Source of the DNA: Lumbricus terrestris
Taxonomy: Eukaryota > Annelida > Clitellata > Crassiclitellata > Lumbricidae
DNA length: 64,000 nucleotides
Direction of reading: 5' to 3'
Assembly (NCBI GenBank): GCA_949752735.1
Contig: OX457044.1
Span: 19,918,521 to 19,982,520 of the forward strand
Numbering within the stretch: position 1 is the stretch's first letter; every line of letters starts with the position of its first letter. Positions 1-13,700 of the stretch are shown here, one piece after another. Below the pieces are notes generated by a model. That model was not told the DNA's origin and did not search any database. It worked only from the letters and a program-made list of their open reading frames with translations. Both the position numbers and the translations under genes were made by a program.

Positions 1-2526
1 TGTGCTAGAATTTGTTCCTGCAAGCGCTATGTATAAAGCATTTGCATGTTACTCTAACATTTGCATGTTACTAAAAACAAAATAACGTAAAGCATACATA
101 TATGTATCTGTAGCCAAGATCACTTTGGTAAAGAAGAGTCGTGAAAAGAAGTTCGAAATAAATATATTGCTTCAAACAGTTCATGCACGTTTAGATTGAG
201 TACAAATCTAGAAAAAGTTCTCGCTAAAATTTTCCAATTTTGATGAGAATCACCAACAGATAATCTGATGACTAATCAAAATTAAACAGATATGTTGTGC
301 GTCGCAATAAAACAGAGCAACAATATTCGATGCTACACAAAGGCAACTGGCCAGCACCTAATAAACACTCACAGCAGTTCATCTGTGCTCGGAGGCTGTT
401 GCATATGGTTAGAAGTACATGTAATGTTCATCAATAATGGGGTACAAACCCGCCAAACTGAAGTTTGAACAGCAATAGATTCACCATTGAAAATTCACGT
501 ACTCTGATAATGAAGATATTTGCTCCAATCTACTCGCTGACATTCAAAATTATTAGTGATACACTTCAAAGAAAGCCAAAAATATATGATATAATAAAAA
601 AAACCAGAACGAAAAGAACAGTATTAAACGGCAGATTGTAAACAATTATAATACTGATTTTGTGAGTTAATAAAAAAAATGGCCAACATTTCAACACCAG
701 GCCATACAATAATTCCTCTGTATTCTTAAAAGTAACTTCAAGTATTGGTAGTGCTGTACACATTCAAGCACGATAGTAAAAACTAAACTATGCCAGTAAA
801 TAAACAACCAAACAGCACAATAAATATACACGCAGTCCATGGCAAGAACCCCTTAACCAGACTAAACATTTTTAACCATGTAATTTTTAATACCCAGCAT
901 GTTTGAAAATGTTTGCCATTATCACGTGCAACTTGCCACTCCAACAAGCATACAGTAATATCTTTCAGCGATGCTATAAACACTTAATGGTGTATTAATT
1001 ATTATTGCGAATTAATTACCGGTAGGCACCATTATCTAAATGATAAATTGGTGGCACTGCGCAATTGTACACAGTAGCTGTCTAAGAGGAAGGAGGCTAA
1101 AGCCAGTACTACACGCTACAAAGTGAGTGCTCTATTTGGCTAGTGTCCTGGTGACCACATGTGATAAGAAGGGCTCATCCATACATTAAAAAATATTTTC
1201 AAGCCCCCACCCTTCCTCCCCATTGCATCCTCATACATTTTGTGGACCCCACTGTGTATGCAAAAATAAGCTTCTCTATCCCCTTTAAACATTAATTAGC
1301 TAGTGATCAATAAAACATTGATTTTACCAAGTAATCGTATTATTTATTTTTGATAAATATCATATTTATGAGCTAAAATTTGTTAACTGTTTTGGTTTAC
1401 TGTTTATATAATTTAATTATAATGTAATGAAGAATTTAATTATAATGTAATGAAGAATTTAATTATAATGTAATCAAGAATTTAATTAGAATGTAATCAA
1501 ATGCCAGCAGATGACTATACAGAGTTATAAATAAATAAATAGGTTAATGTGGACGTCAAAATAGAAATTTATTTTGCATATGTATATTTTGTCAAAAGCC
1601 CACCACCCCATGCACGCAAATCGCCTAAATGTGCTGACCCCTTCCTCCCTCCGTGTGCGTAATATTATGGACAGCCAACAACAGAAGTTCATGACTGTGT
1701 CAGCTGCAGTTAAACAACTCCAAAGGTTTGAATAGACCAGCAACTGCACTGTAAAGCAAATACTGTATATATAGCGAGCATTACAAATGAACAGTTATAA
1801 ATAGTTGCGTAAATATTCAGGTTTGCCAAATGAATATTTACTAAGTCATGAATATTCAAAAGTGGTACAAACGAAATAAATATTCATAAATAGTTCTATA
1901 AATAGGCAAAGAATAAATAAAACATCTTTCTAGTCTACTGGCAACGCAAGACTAAATTACAAGTAACCTACGAGATTTACACAGATTCCAGCAGTAACAT
2001 CAATCTGTAATAGTAATTCTAAAAACTGCAGTACAATAAAAAAATCTTCAAACTGCAGTAATGGTACAATTAAGCACACGTCTTGTTATGCAGTTCTCGG
2101 CAAATTCACGGCAAATCTCAGAAAATGCACCGGGATTGAAATCCTGGACGCAAATTGTTAAAATGCTCATTTATCGTCAGCATCTATTCACAGTCACATG
2201 TCCATAAGCATGTCCATCCGAACGGATCACAAAGATTTCAGCAATGAATACAACACAGCAATAACCGTTTTATAAACAATACTCGTTAACTATTTTTGAA
2301 ATTGCTTCAACAAGAATTGCATCTTGTACACTGTTTGCATCTTGTACGCTGTACAGGGCTACATAAAACACATCCCGTTGATATCTTTCTAGATAATCTG
2401 CATGCTATTAGCTATCTTAAAAGCAAACATTTCTCATGCATCCTAACACTTTCAAAACAAACGCTTGGTAACACTAATACCTAAATTAACGTGTAGTCAA
2501 TCGCTCAGAACCAAACACCCAAAGCC
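1..2526. other. AT-rich non-coding stretch, no gene recognised
   Basis: I see no coding exon on either strand. Open frames here are short, low in complexity and lack family motifs. The stretch lies beyond the 3' end of the minus-strand protease gene, so it is distal 3' flank or intergenic DNA. The only structured item is the 23 bp tandem repeat near 1.4 kb. Confidence 0.6.
1410..1501. repeat. Tandem repeat, 4 x 23 bp
   Basis: Four consecutive copies of an AT-rich 23 bp unit (AATTTAATTATAATGTAATG plus AAG). The first two are identical; the third and fourth carry one to three substitutions (AATG to AATC near the end, ATTATA to ATTAGA). Confidence 0.9.
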
Positions 2527-2534
2527 GCCGTATC

Positions 2535-2809
2535 CATAGGCGTACGAGGCGGGGGTCCAGGGGGGGCAAATGCCCCCCCAAATTTCGGGCAAATGTGTTT
2601 TTCGGGCAAAAGAAGCTTGGACGGGCCAAAAATTTCGGAGATTTTTTTCGGGCAAAACAGGTACGGGAGAAATTTTTCGGGCACGCAGGGGTAAAAAGGT
2701 CGTAAGATTTTAGAATTTTGGGCGAATGACTAAAAAAAAAGTCGTCAGATTTTTCGGGCAAAAAAATTTTTTTGGCCCCCCCACTGCCGAAATGTCCCGT
2801 ACGCCTATG
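2535..2809. mobile_element. hAT-type MITE, 275 bp, with 8 bp target-site duplication
   Basis: Inverted termini CATAGGCGTACG and CGTACGCCTATG are flanked by a perfect 8 bp direct repeat GCCGTATC (2527-2534 and 2810-2817), the duplication length typical of hAT transposons. A G-run lies just inside the left end and a C-run just inside the right end. The interior repeats 'TTTTTCGGGCAAA'-like words. There is no transposase, so it is non-autonomous. Confidence 0.88.
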
Positions 2810-2817
2810 GCCGTATC

Positions 2818-4768
2818 CATACGAAACGAGATATGAACTGCATTATGAAACGTTAAGGCTGTACAAAATCTCATGCACTACCAAAAACTAGCTGCATCAA
2901 ATACCAAAGTCAGACATGCACCACATACAAAATATGTCATGCAGTACCAAATATCTCATGCTCCGCCCAATATCAAAATCAGTACCAAATAACCAACACT
3001 GTACAAAATAGTCACATTTTGTATCACTCGGCCAACAAAAAGGCATTTCACTACCGACAAACAACAAGTGATTTTAAACAAAAACATGGCACATCAGGGC
3101 ACGTCAAAAATATCAAATCTAAATCAAGTTTAAAGAAACAAAATAAAAGAGTAAACGATACCAAATCAAAATTGCCAAGTCAAGAACTGATAAAAAAAGA
3201 TTGGATTAAAATGTACGAGTATGAAAAGCATGGAAAAGATTATGCTGGTGATGAATATTAAATACAGGAAAAATCTCATTATGAATAATCTGTGCAATTA
3301 AAACAATCGGTGAAAACGCAATGGTGTAGCAAAAGTGACAAGAACTGAGACAGGCTAATTAATTATATGAAGCAATTTATGAAAAAATAAAATCAATGCA
3401 ACAAAACTGGAAAAACATAATTATATATAAATTCAGTGATTGAAAAGAATCATGGAAAGGATAGTAGGTGAAGGGATTACATTACTTAGTCAAAACTGTT
3501 GTCAAAGCAAGCTATGTAAAAATCAAACTTTCTGTATCAAAACTGTACAATCAAAAACAATCAGTGGATGGCTAAATACACAGAACTAACAACAAGCCAT
3601 AAGTACTCAGTCAAAATAACTAACAAAAGTCACGCTATTATCATTAAATGTAAAGAATTATGGACATGGTATTAATGAGAAAGAATTCAAAATAGCCAAG
3701 TCATCATTATTAATAAGCCAGAAGTAACAAGCTGAAAGAATTCAAAAATCACAAAACAAGCTGAAAGAATTCAAAATAACCACAAAGTTCATAAGGAAGA
3801 GTACCAGCAGAAAACTATATGGGGGGGTGGGGGCATCAGAAGAATGGAGAGAAGCTGAAATATTAAATGCAAAGAATTCAAATTTATCCACTTAAAAGTA
3901 GCAAGTTAAAAGTGTTCAGTGCAACCTATCAAGCAGAATTCAACATTTTTTAATGCACTTTTCTGTACAGAGTGATGGAGATAGAAAGTCGAGAGAGACT
4001 GCAAGGCACCTTGACTGGCAGCTGAAGAAAATCAGCCAGCACAGCTGTAAACAACACTAGTCAATTATCCAAGCAAGACCCCTGCATAACATAAGCATTC
4101 ATTGATTCGATTCGAAGACTGACTTACAAGTTACAGTTCATGGCAAATAGTGCAACTGATACATTACAACTGATACATTACAACAACAGCACCGCAGAGG
4201 TTATGAGATTATGCAAGACTTAATCATTAGCTGCTGATTATCGTCAATTTTCAGCTTGACAGTTCTTTTTAATCATGTTCTGTCGATCGTTATCACCATT
4301 ATTAATTAATCACTAGGCATCAACAATTGGTTAGTAACTAAAGACTAACTAGACATCACCTCAGTGTAACCGAATCATGACAGCCTGCTCTCAAGTTGAA
4401 AAGCAAGCACTTAGATAATTTAAAATAAACCATTTTCTTACATAAAAACTAAATAAATGGTAAAGATATTGCCATGCCCCACACTCCAAAATCAAAAACA
4501 CAACTGGTTATCTATACAAAAGTTGGTAGTATACACCCATTATTAGACTAATAAGACCCTCATCATGTAAAAAATTCTGCGAAACTCTATTCTCAGTGAT
4601 TGCCCCAGTTCTAATTTCACATAGGTCTCAATTTCCATCGTCAAAAACAAAGCACAAGAACAAAACAGTGATTTTGTAAGAAGCACCACTATACGGACGG
4701 ACATTTCGTACATTCGGACAAGACGCCAATGTCCGCCTCTGTCAGTCATCTGGCTTCTAGGGAGTCAT
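2818..4768. other. 3' flank of the protease gene; nothing else recognised
   Basis: AT-rich sequence following the stop codon at 4769 on the minus strand. Part of it is presumably 3' UTR. I could not pick a convincing minus-strand AATAAA close to the stop. The longest plus-strand frame (about 3.02-3.26 kb) is Lys-rich, starts at a TTG and matches no family I know. Confidence 0.5.
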
Positions 4769-7700
4769 CTAAAAGGACAACGACCCAGACGACAGCTCGT
4801 AGAACAAGATGTAGGCCTCGGATGTCACAACGTCAGACTCAGAAATTGTAGACACTCTGCAGACAGACAAACACACAGACACACTGCACCAACTAAGAAG
4901 ACGAAGAGCAATGAAGTGCAGCAAACAGGAAATGTAGAGTAGAAGCATTCACTTAATGGCTTAATTTGTTAGAGGGAACATCACAAGACAAATCTCCCTG
5001 TACTGCATCAAAAGCAAGTCTCTAATGCACCATTGTATGTATTTAAGTACCGGTATGTATGTATACATGTATGTAAGTACATAGGCCCATGTATGTATGT
5101 ACTATTATTATTATTAGAAACAATTTAACATGTCCAAAGTCCCATTAAAATGTGGATCAGAAGTGTGAAGAAATGCATAGCCATAGCCAAAAATTTATTG
5201 AACAAAAACTATATAAAGTAGCATCTCATCACACTAAGAACAAGTAATCTGATGGTCACAAAAGGGAACCCAAAAGGGACAGTCACACTGGTTAGGCCAC
5301 CTAAAATCCTATATACATTGTCTGTGCTATAGATAGTTGACAGAAGTCATTTAGGTACATTCATATTAAAAGTATCTAGTTAAATGTGTATTTATTAACA
5401 TTCTACTATAAAACAACAAACCTTAACTATGTATGCAACTATGCATGTATGTAAATATGTGCATGTATGCATGGCACTGAATAAATCCATTTAAAGAACT
5501 TGTAAAAAAGGCACAAGCACTGCGCACTGAAGTTCTGAAATGATCAACACATACATCGTTCTATACCACTGATCACTGACAATTTACCTGTGGTCATTGA
5601 AATACTGCCATTCCTTGGTGTACGGATTACGCGCCGCAGCTGTGTAGTGACCACCAGATGGCGTGCCCGAGTGATTCGAAACAGCATACAGGTCATAGAC
5701 AATTGATCCGGCCACTGAAAGAAACAGAAAAGACTTCTCAGGCAAGCACTTGGCTTAATGCGTATGACATCGCTACCATGTGTGTAGCATCCTTGTAGCA
5801 GTATGGCCGCGTTACGATGACATATAAATTGCCGTTATTATTATTATTACTATTATTATTATTATTATCACAAGCGTCATTTCACACAGATAGATGCCAG
5901 GCCAAGTTTATGTAACCTAACACGGTTTATATGCGAAGAATCTAATATTGAAATTGAACAACCTTCTGATATAGACTCTAATGCACATCCCTACGAACTC
6001 CTAACCTTCCTTCTCATTGTCTGTGATTATCGAGTACAAGCCTTTTAGCTGAGCCCCACTGCAAAACAGTTTTGGGCTCACGTGCATTCCTTGCCTCCGC
6101 ACCCAGGGTATGGAATCAACATTCATTCTCGCTTCGTAGCTCAAATTCGATGCCCTCCTTCATAAAGCGGCTCAAAACTCACTTGGCTCCTTGGCTTTCA
6201 TGCACATGGCTTTTATGCACATGGATTTCTAACTGCATCTCAGATTCACAATTCGGTGTGTTCTTGCATGCGCTAAAAATTTATTTACTAAGAAGACAAG
6301 ACGCAAATCAAAGAAGCTGCGAGAGCGAGATTAAATTCTATTATTTATCTAATACCTACCACTTTCTGCTGAGAACGTCTTAAGATCAAGGTTTCTCAAC
6401 GGACATTTCACCTCAGTTGAAAGCTTCGAACGATATGCATTTTCATCGTTGAACCTTTTCAAATCTGAGCCAGAAGCTAAGGAAGCAACCACCCACCACA
6501 AACATAAGAGAAAACTTTTTGTGTAATTGTAGACCTTACTTTATCTGGAAGCACTACCGCTCCTGTGCGTTTCCTTAAAACTTTTCTTTTCCAGGGGATC
6601 TTCGCACTGGGAGTCAGTGGTTAAAGTGGTTTGGGTGAGCAGTGGGAATGCTGAATGTGAGCAGTGGGAACGCTGATGAAGAATTGTATTGAAATGCATG
6701 TGTTTTGGAGTTCCACCATGATGAGCAGTGGGAACGCAAGCCAAGAATTTCGAGAGCAGTGAGAACGCCGTTCCCACATGTTCCCACCCACTTTAAAGTT
6801 TAAACCCTGCTGGGAGTGTCTCTGATTAGGTTGTACTGTGAGAGGCGCTTTATAAATCCTAAGATAGTATATAGTATAGTAGCAGACCAACAACTGGTAA
6901 GTCTCCTGAAGAAGTGCCAAATAAATTCTCGGATTGAATTAAATCATCGTTACGTGTTCTGGTTTGATGGTTCACACATTAGAAAGGATACTTATGATGA
7001 GAATCTGTGGAAACTTCTGGATGGAGAGTTGTTTCGTGGCCTTCTGCTTTCTCTTACATCGTGCACACATCTACAAGACAAAAGGAAACCGGGTCAAATC
7101 CGCTGCAGAGGTCAAAGAGAAAGATTTACAAGTCCTTTGGCGCAAACGCAAACAAACCAAACAACTTTACGCAACTGTTTTTCTGAAGTAAAAAATACAC
7201 CAATAATTGCTCATGAAAATGCAACCTGTCTCTATTCATAACATCAGTATTTCAATATGACCTTAATATAACAAGCAGAGGCAATGTTCAGAATCTGACC
7301 TTCATATAACAAGCGGACTAGCGGTGGCAATAGAATAACACAAATCCACAGTGAACATGCATTAATCATATGTATAACTGAAAATCCATGGTCTAAAAAA
7401 AGATGGCAAGAAGTAAGAAACAAGTGACCAGTCCATTTTCTTGCCAGGGATAAAACTCAGCCTTAAAATCATGGCAACTGAATTTAAAACATGACGTGGA
7501 CGACAACAAAAACTAAAACACGCAGCCATCTCTAATTTTATTGCATTGTATTGTATCTGACCATTTATAAAGCATTTCTCACAGCAAGAGCCTTTCTGAA
7601 GCGCTCCCAGTGCGTGCAACCCTGAAAGAAAAGGCAGGTTTTGAGACGAAAGCAAGGAAAGTCTACCAGAGAGGATGACAGACCGAACTGATGAGCCCTG

Positions 7701-10700
7701 GAGAGTCCATTTTCCATAGGGAGGGACCTATGCAGGCAAATGATCTGGATCGCACCATGGTGGTCCTGACATGAGGCACAAAGAGGTCAAGTCGATCAGA
7801 GGACCTAAGAGGACGCAGCGATGTGGCAGAAAGGGACGAAGTATAATGCACGCATCACTCCAAGAAACACTATTTGGTACCACGTCTGTACAACAAAATG
7901 CAGATAGAACAAAAGAATTATTTTCTTATCTTATCTTATTTATCATGTAATTATGTATGCAGAAATCTTGAAAATTCCCCCGTATGAAATTGACTTTCTA
8001 AAGACCTGACCTCCATACGCTTGCTTGATGCAACCCCACACCTTACGTCAACAGCCAGCGTAAAAAATATAAAATTACATTACAGATGCTGAAAACTAAA
8101 AACCACTGACCGTGCGCTCATCTAGAGTTTCTTCCTGTGTGAAGAGCTCCAAACAATCAATGAGGCTGACAGAACCTCCATGGCACTGAAGTAGAATCAT
8201 TCAAAAAATAATTCGTATCTAGAGCAATTTTTAAAATTCAAAGTCAGCAGCAAAACCTATAAAGCTGAAATTTTCCTTATACCCCCCTCAGTTAACATCA
8301 GAAATATAAAAACCAAGCCCAGATTTATCTTAGGGAGCCTTGCGTGCCATTACCATCCATTCCAGGTCGTAGATTCCTTCATTCCGCCACGCAAGGCAAA
8401 GTTTTGCTACATGGTCTGTCCAACTTTCTGGAATACGTTGCCTACCAGTCTCCATAAAGAACTTCTTGGTCTTTTTTTCTTCGTCCCTTTTCCGCAAGCG
8501 TTAGAAAACTACACTCTTTGATTGGGATTTGCTCTCAGGTCAGGAACTCCTTTGAGCAGTTTCTCTTTAAGTGGCACACTGGTGTTAAATAAATTAATGA
8601 TTGCAATTGCGAAAAATAGATATACTCAAACATATGAGTCTATGAGAACACAAACATTCAACAGCATAAACTGAAACTCTATATCTAAATAAATCTCTAA
8701 TCCACCCATAGCTCCATCCATTGGAAAGCCACCACTGAACACTTCAACTATGAGCTGTACTGGCTCCCTAGTAGCTTTAAGTACACTCTTGCTGTTACAG
8801 TCTTAACCGTTTTCCTTCCTTTTGCATGGGGTCTGAAAGTTTAAGTGCAGCAATTAATTAACTGACTCAATAAATTTCTGAAACACGAAAATTTATGACA
8901 AATTATATTGGAATGAAACTGTTTTAGATACACTAAAGAATTCTGTACCACAAAATCTGATGGAAATACATAGTCAGTACCTTGCAGCAACTATGAAAGT
9001 GATTAACAAGCTGTCAGATAAGAAATCAGTGGAAAAAATAAGAGATCAAAAAGCAACAACATATGCACTAAATCAGATTTTCTTTCAGAGATCACACAAA
9101 AGAAAGCAAATAAAAATATATTCTTTATTACTCCACTAGCAAATGCACAATAGGAGAACCAACATAAAACATTCTTATGAATAGCAATTAAAGATGTGAA
9201 ACTAAATAACAGTGTTACAGCGTAGTAGGGAGTATAAGCAAATAGCAAGTAAGTAATTAATACAGTGTTGCTAGCCTGTTTAAATAGGTCAGAATGCACA
9301 GTATTATGTGAGCATTCATATAGCACATCAATGTCTTACATCTACCTTTTTGATTGGAAGGGAGAGACCAAGTGTTGGGTCGAACGTGTTGGAGACGTAA
9401 CCGCATTCAGTACATATCAAGGCACTCTTCAGTTGACCCTCAAACAAGTCTGCAATGCACAACCTGGAGCTTAAAGGCGCTAGAAAACATGCCTTTTTCA
9501 CAAGCCATGGCCCTTGGCCTTCTTAACTGGCTTTAAAAACCAATACGCTAGAATGATCGTGGCGAAAAATTACCGTGGCAAAAACAAATCACAACCATTT
9601 CTTAAGTTAAGTTATTAAATAATTAAACACTCATCTGCTGTTATCAATATATAATCATAAATAAACAATACACACACACACACATATATATATATAATTA
9701 TATATAATATAAATATATAAAAATAGATGCTTTAATTGAATATAAACACTCACATATAAACATACACATATCATAAAAATAGATAACACCAGCCACAAAC
9801 TAATCTACTTAGATTTATAAAAACTTTAAACTACAGCTGCACTGGTATCAAAAAAGTCAAAGCATCAGGTCAAATTATCTAGCAAAAGCTTTAAAGAAAA
9901 GGCTGAAGAAACCAATTGACAGAAAAACTGACTACATACTAATGTATCCAATTCATATATCTATCTCATCTCTTACCCACTATTTTGCTGTTCTCAAATT
10001 CAAGATGCTCTTTCCACGACCTTCGAGCTTTTTCCGAGGCGCTGGAAAAGCAGAAAATTTACTTTATGTTGTTGAAAGCAGTAAGAGGCAAAATAAAAGC
10101 ACTTCTTAATAAACATATGTACTATATGTAGCTTTAGTTCAAAACCCTGTGCACAGCTAAACAACAGGTTTAGAAAGTTGCAGCAAAAAGCAGGCAGAAA
10201 ACTGGCATCTACAGTCCATTCATATTATCTCTGACACGAGTGGACTAAAGCTGCCAGAGTGTGATAGCTAAATAGTTAATTCCTTGAAGAAGAAATAGAT
10301 CCTGGAAGACATAGCTCAAAACCCATAGCTCCCCTCGGTCATCTCAGTCTTCCACTTCATAGGGGCAATTGAAAAATGAGTGGGTGCCTAACAAGGTGCC
10401 AAGACCTCTGTATTAAGATTATGAAATTTCGACTGTCATGGTTTAATCTCATTTAACCACGATCTGTGAGCGAGCGTATCCCTAAACAATTAAACATAAA
10501 TACTAATATAATTATAATTACAACTACTGTTATTATTCTATTTTTACCCAAGGTATCTATCTGGGTGACCATCCACGTCAAGTCTTGGAAGAACAAAAGT
10601 GCTGTGGGAGGCAACAGCATTGAAACACTAAATTATAACTGATAGGCACCGAAACAACTGATTATTATTATTATTAATGAATCAACCAATTCTAGTCAAC

Positions 10701-13700
10701 CAAGAGCAGTTGCACTGAACAATGGTGTAGCAACCTGATTGTTTCAATTTCATTTGAATCGTCAAAGTGTCGCTTCTTCTTTTCTCGAACTCGATTAACG
10801 TCTTCGTGAAGTCCTTGCAGCAGGTACAGAAGAAATTCCTGAGCATCCTGCTGACTGCAGAAACAGAGCAGTCGTACAAAACACAGCTATGGATTGATTG
10901 CATGGTATTGCAAAAAACCTAAGGATCAGAAAGGCAAAGATAGGAATGGTAGTGTAAAATAAGGAAGGATGATGAGCAAAGGAAATGCAAAGGAAACAAA
11001 CACTAAGGGTCTGGTTAGTCAAACTAGCACATATACCATAATTTAGTGTCAGGATGTAACATTTAGTGTTAGGATTTAATATACTTTTAAACTATGTTTA
11101 AAAAACGTCTGTATTTACCAAAGTGCGCTTAGCAATAGGCCAATAAAGAATATATTTGCATATTTACTTCACAGTCTGTTAATGAGTGGAGAATAATATA
11201 CGCAATTGTTTCATGGTCTGGTCATGCAGAGAATGCAACATATGGCAAAGCAAGGTCAGCATGTAACAAGATATGGCAAGATCTTTCAGTCCCTGAAAAC
11301 AATCAACAAATGGCCCAGTGGGCGGTGGCGCATTGGATAGCATGCTGGCATGGAGACTAGTGGAGCCGAGTTCGACTCCCAACGCCCCACGTAGGATAGA
11401 TGTGCTTTGTAGGCTGCTAATTAGTGCCATTGTACTGCAGGCTGACTATTCTGCTAGTAGCTAAGATTGATGTTAATAACGATAATTTCGTAACCGGTTG
11501 TGGTCTGTCAATCGGATTGTTCAATAAAGAATTGTTCTTTCTATTAAATTAAAACATAACTAGAAAAGATCAAGGATAGCAAAGTACATGACGAGATTCT
11601 TCAAACAGCATCGAGTCTACAAAAATCAGAAAAAACTAGGCAAGCATAAGAATGACTATTACAACCTCACACTAGCGTCAAATTATTGCAGGCAATGGAT
11701 TCCTAGGTGAACTTACTTGTAGCCAAGGAAGAGCTTTGCAAACCGTGCCACCTCGCACTTGAACTTGGTTGGAGAAACAACCGTTTCCTGCCCACCCCAC
11801 ATCGAATCCATCAGTTCCGCATACGCTGAAAAAGATACACCTCAACGTTTGAAAACAATAATATCATTGACATTTCTTCATTTCCTAAATTAAACGTCAA
11901 AAAGTGATTCTTACGAAAACAGAAATTAATAATAATAATGGTAACTGCTCCTGCAATTATTATACCAAGAAAATACAACGAAAAGTTAACGAAGATGAAG
12001 CAATCAAAGGCAGGTTTATACATTAATTAATTGAATTAATAATCACACCTTTAGAAGTCAACACAAACGTTCATGATAATCCAAATACTAAAACAGGATT
12101 CTTAAAAGCTGCATTGCTTAGCACAACCCAGATACTTAATTGAACGAGAGAGAAGCATAAGCAATGAGTTACCAAGCCACTCAGTGGTAACCTCTCTCCA
12201 TCTCACCTGTGATCAGAACACCCTTCATGCGGCTTGCATCTCGGTTGATGTCAGCCTCATACTGATATTCCAGACAGTATTCAAGCAAGGACTCCGTATG
12301 AGCAAGGCACTGCAGAACACTGTTCATGAAACACTGGAAAATAAACGACATAAATTCACACAGACTAATTGAAAACGTGTGTGCTCTGGTAAATACAAGT
12401 TCAACGCTTTGGTGATTAAATCAACTAATCCTTTAAATATTCTTCAACGTAAACCACATTGTCATTTGTCAGGTGAAATAACGAGTTTCGAGTCACATTT
12501 GAAGAAATGAAGAGAAGTTGATCTACCATGAGAGACCAGCAGTCAATTCTAAAAGCAGATCTATACACTATCAGTATCATATGGGTTCAGCTGCATTTCA
12601 AACCTCTGCTTCATGGTTGAATGGAATCGACTGCCAATCTCCCGTCATAGGTCAAATTCTCTTAACGTCTTCAAAGTGCGACTAGAAATTCAACAATTCT
12701 CCTTGTCCTTCAAGAACTTGGATATCGAACTGCATGTGGTTGCGTTACAAATTTAACTAATAAAATTAATACATGGCAAATTATAGCATTCGCCACACAA
12801 TAATTAATTTGAGCTGATTTAATATACCGGTACTAAAATATGCATGAGTACATAAGTGAGGCATCTAGTGTGGTATGGCCGTTAATTTCTGAGTTTGTCG
12901 CCAGAGAAATAAATAAAACAAAGGCAACACTGTGACGAGGTTCCAGTGTTTAACTTGCTAAATAAGAAAACTTATTACAGCTCTTGTTCTTGGAAGTCAG
13001 ATTAAGAACCGTCTTACAACATAATGATGACATCAAGTAACGAGTATATATTTTAAACTAGCTGTACCCGGCCACGCGTTGCTGTGGCTGAAAAGACCGT
13101 CCAACCCTCCCTCCCTACTTCCCTTCCCCTGCCTCCCTTACCCTTCCCCCTTCCCTCCCTCCGTTCCTCTGTCCCTCCCTACCTCCATTCCCACTCCCTC
13201 CCCTTCCCTCCTCCATCTCGTCCGCTCCCTCCCTCCCCTTCCTCCCGCTCCCTTCCTCCCACACGGCCGCATTCAATTGCAAATAAATATTGAATTCGCT
13301 GAAATCGAATGCAAATGTTGTGTTATTTCGAGAAAAGCATAGCGCTATAAAAAGACACGCGCGCAACGAATGCAACGTTGTGTAGAAATGCAAATCGCTG
13401 GATTTGAATAGAAAGTGTAAATTGCGTTTTTTCCCAAAAAAGCTTATACAAACCCGGTCCTATGGAAGGTTTGAAAGCAATCGGTGAAGTAGAAACCCGC
13501 TATTCGAATAAAAACCGGTCATATAGAAGGTTTGAAAGCAACATCGGAGGAAAAGAAACACGGTATTCGAATGGAATTGGAATTGTGTACGCGCGCCTTC
13601 GAATGCAAGGTGACCTCTTTCCCAGGTTTGTGATTGGTGACCCAGTTAAAATCTTTGGACGGTTGGAATGAAAGTGGGTCGAATCCATATTATATCTACA

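Noticed and set aside
1525..1749. Short frames of 60-75 residues in the first 2 kb
   Set aside because: Random open frames in AT-rich DNA without motifs.
3019..3261. 80-residue Lys-rich plus-strand frame
   Set aside because: Starts at TTG, low complexity, no family resemblance and no splice or promoter support.
11315..11390. Possible functional tRNA genes at 11.3, 17.5 and 24.9 kb
   Set aside because: A and B boxes are present but the cloverleaf does not close and non-tRNA SINE bodies follow.
13079..13393. Pro/Ser-rich frames and their Gly/Glu antisense
   Set aside because: Produced by the C/T-rich tract of the dispersed element.
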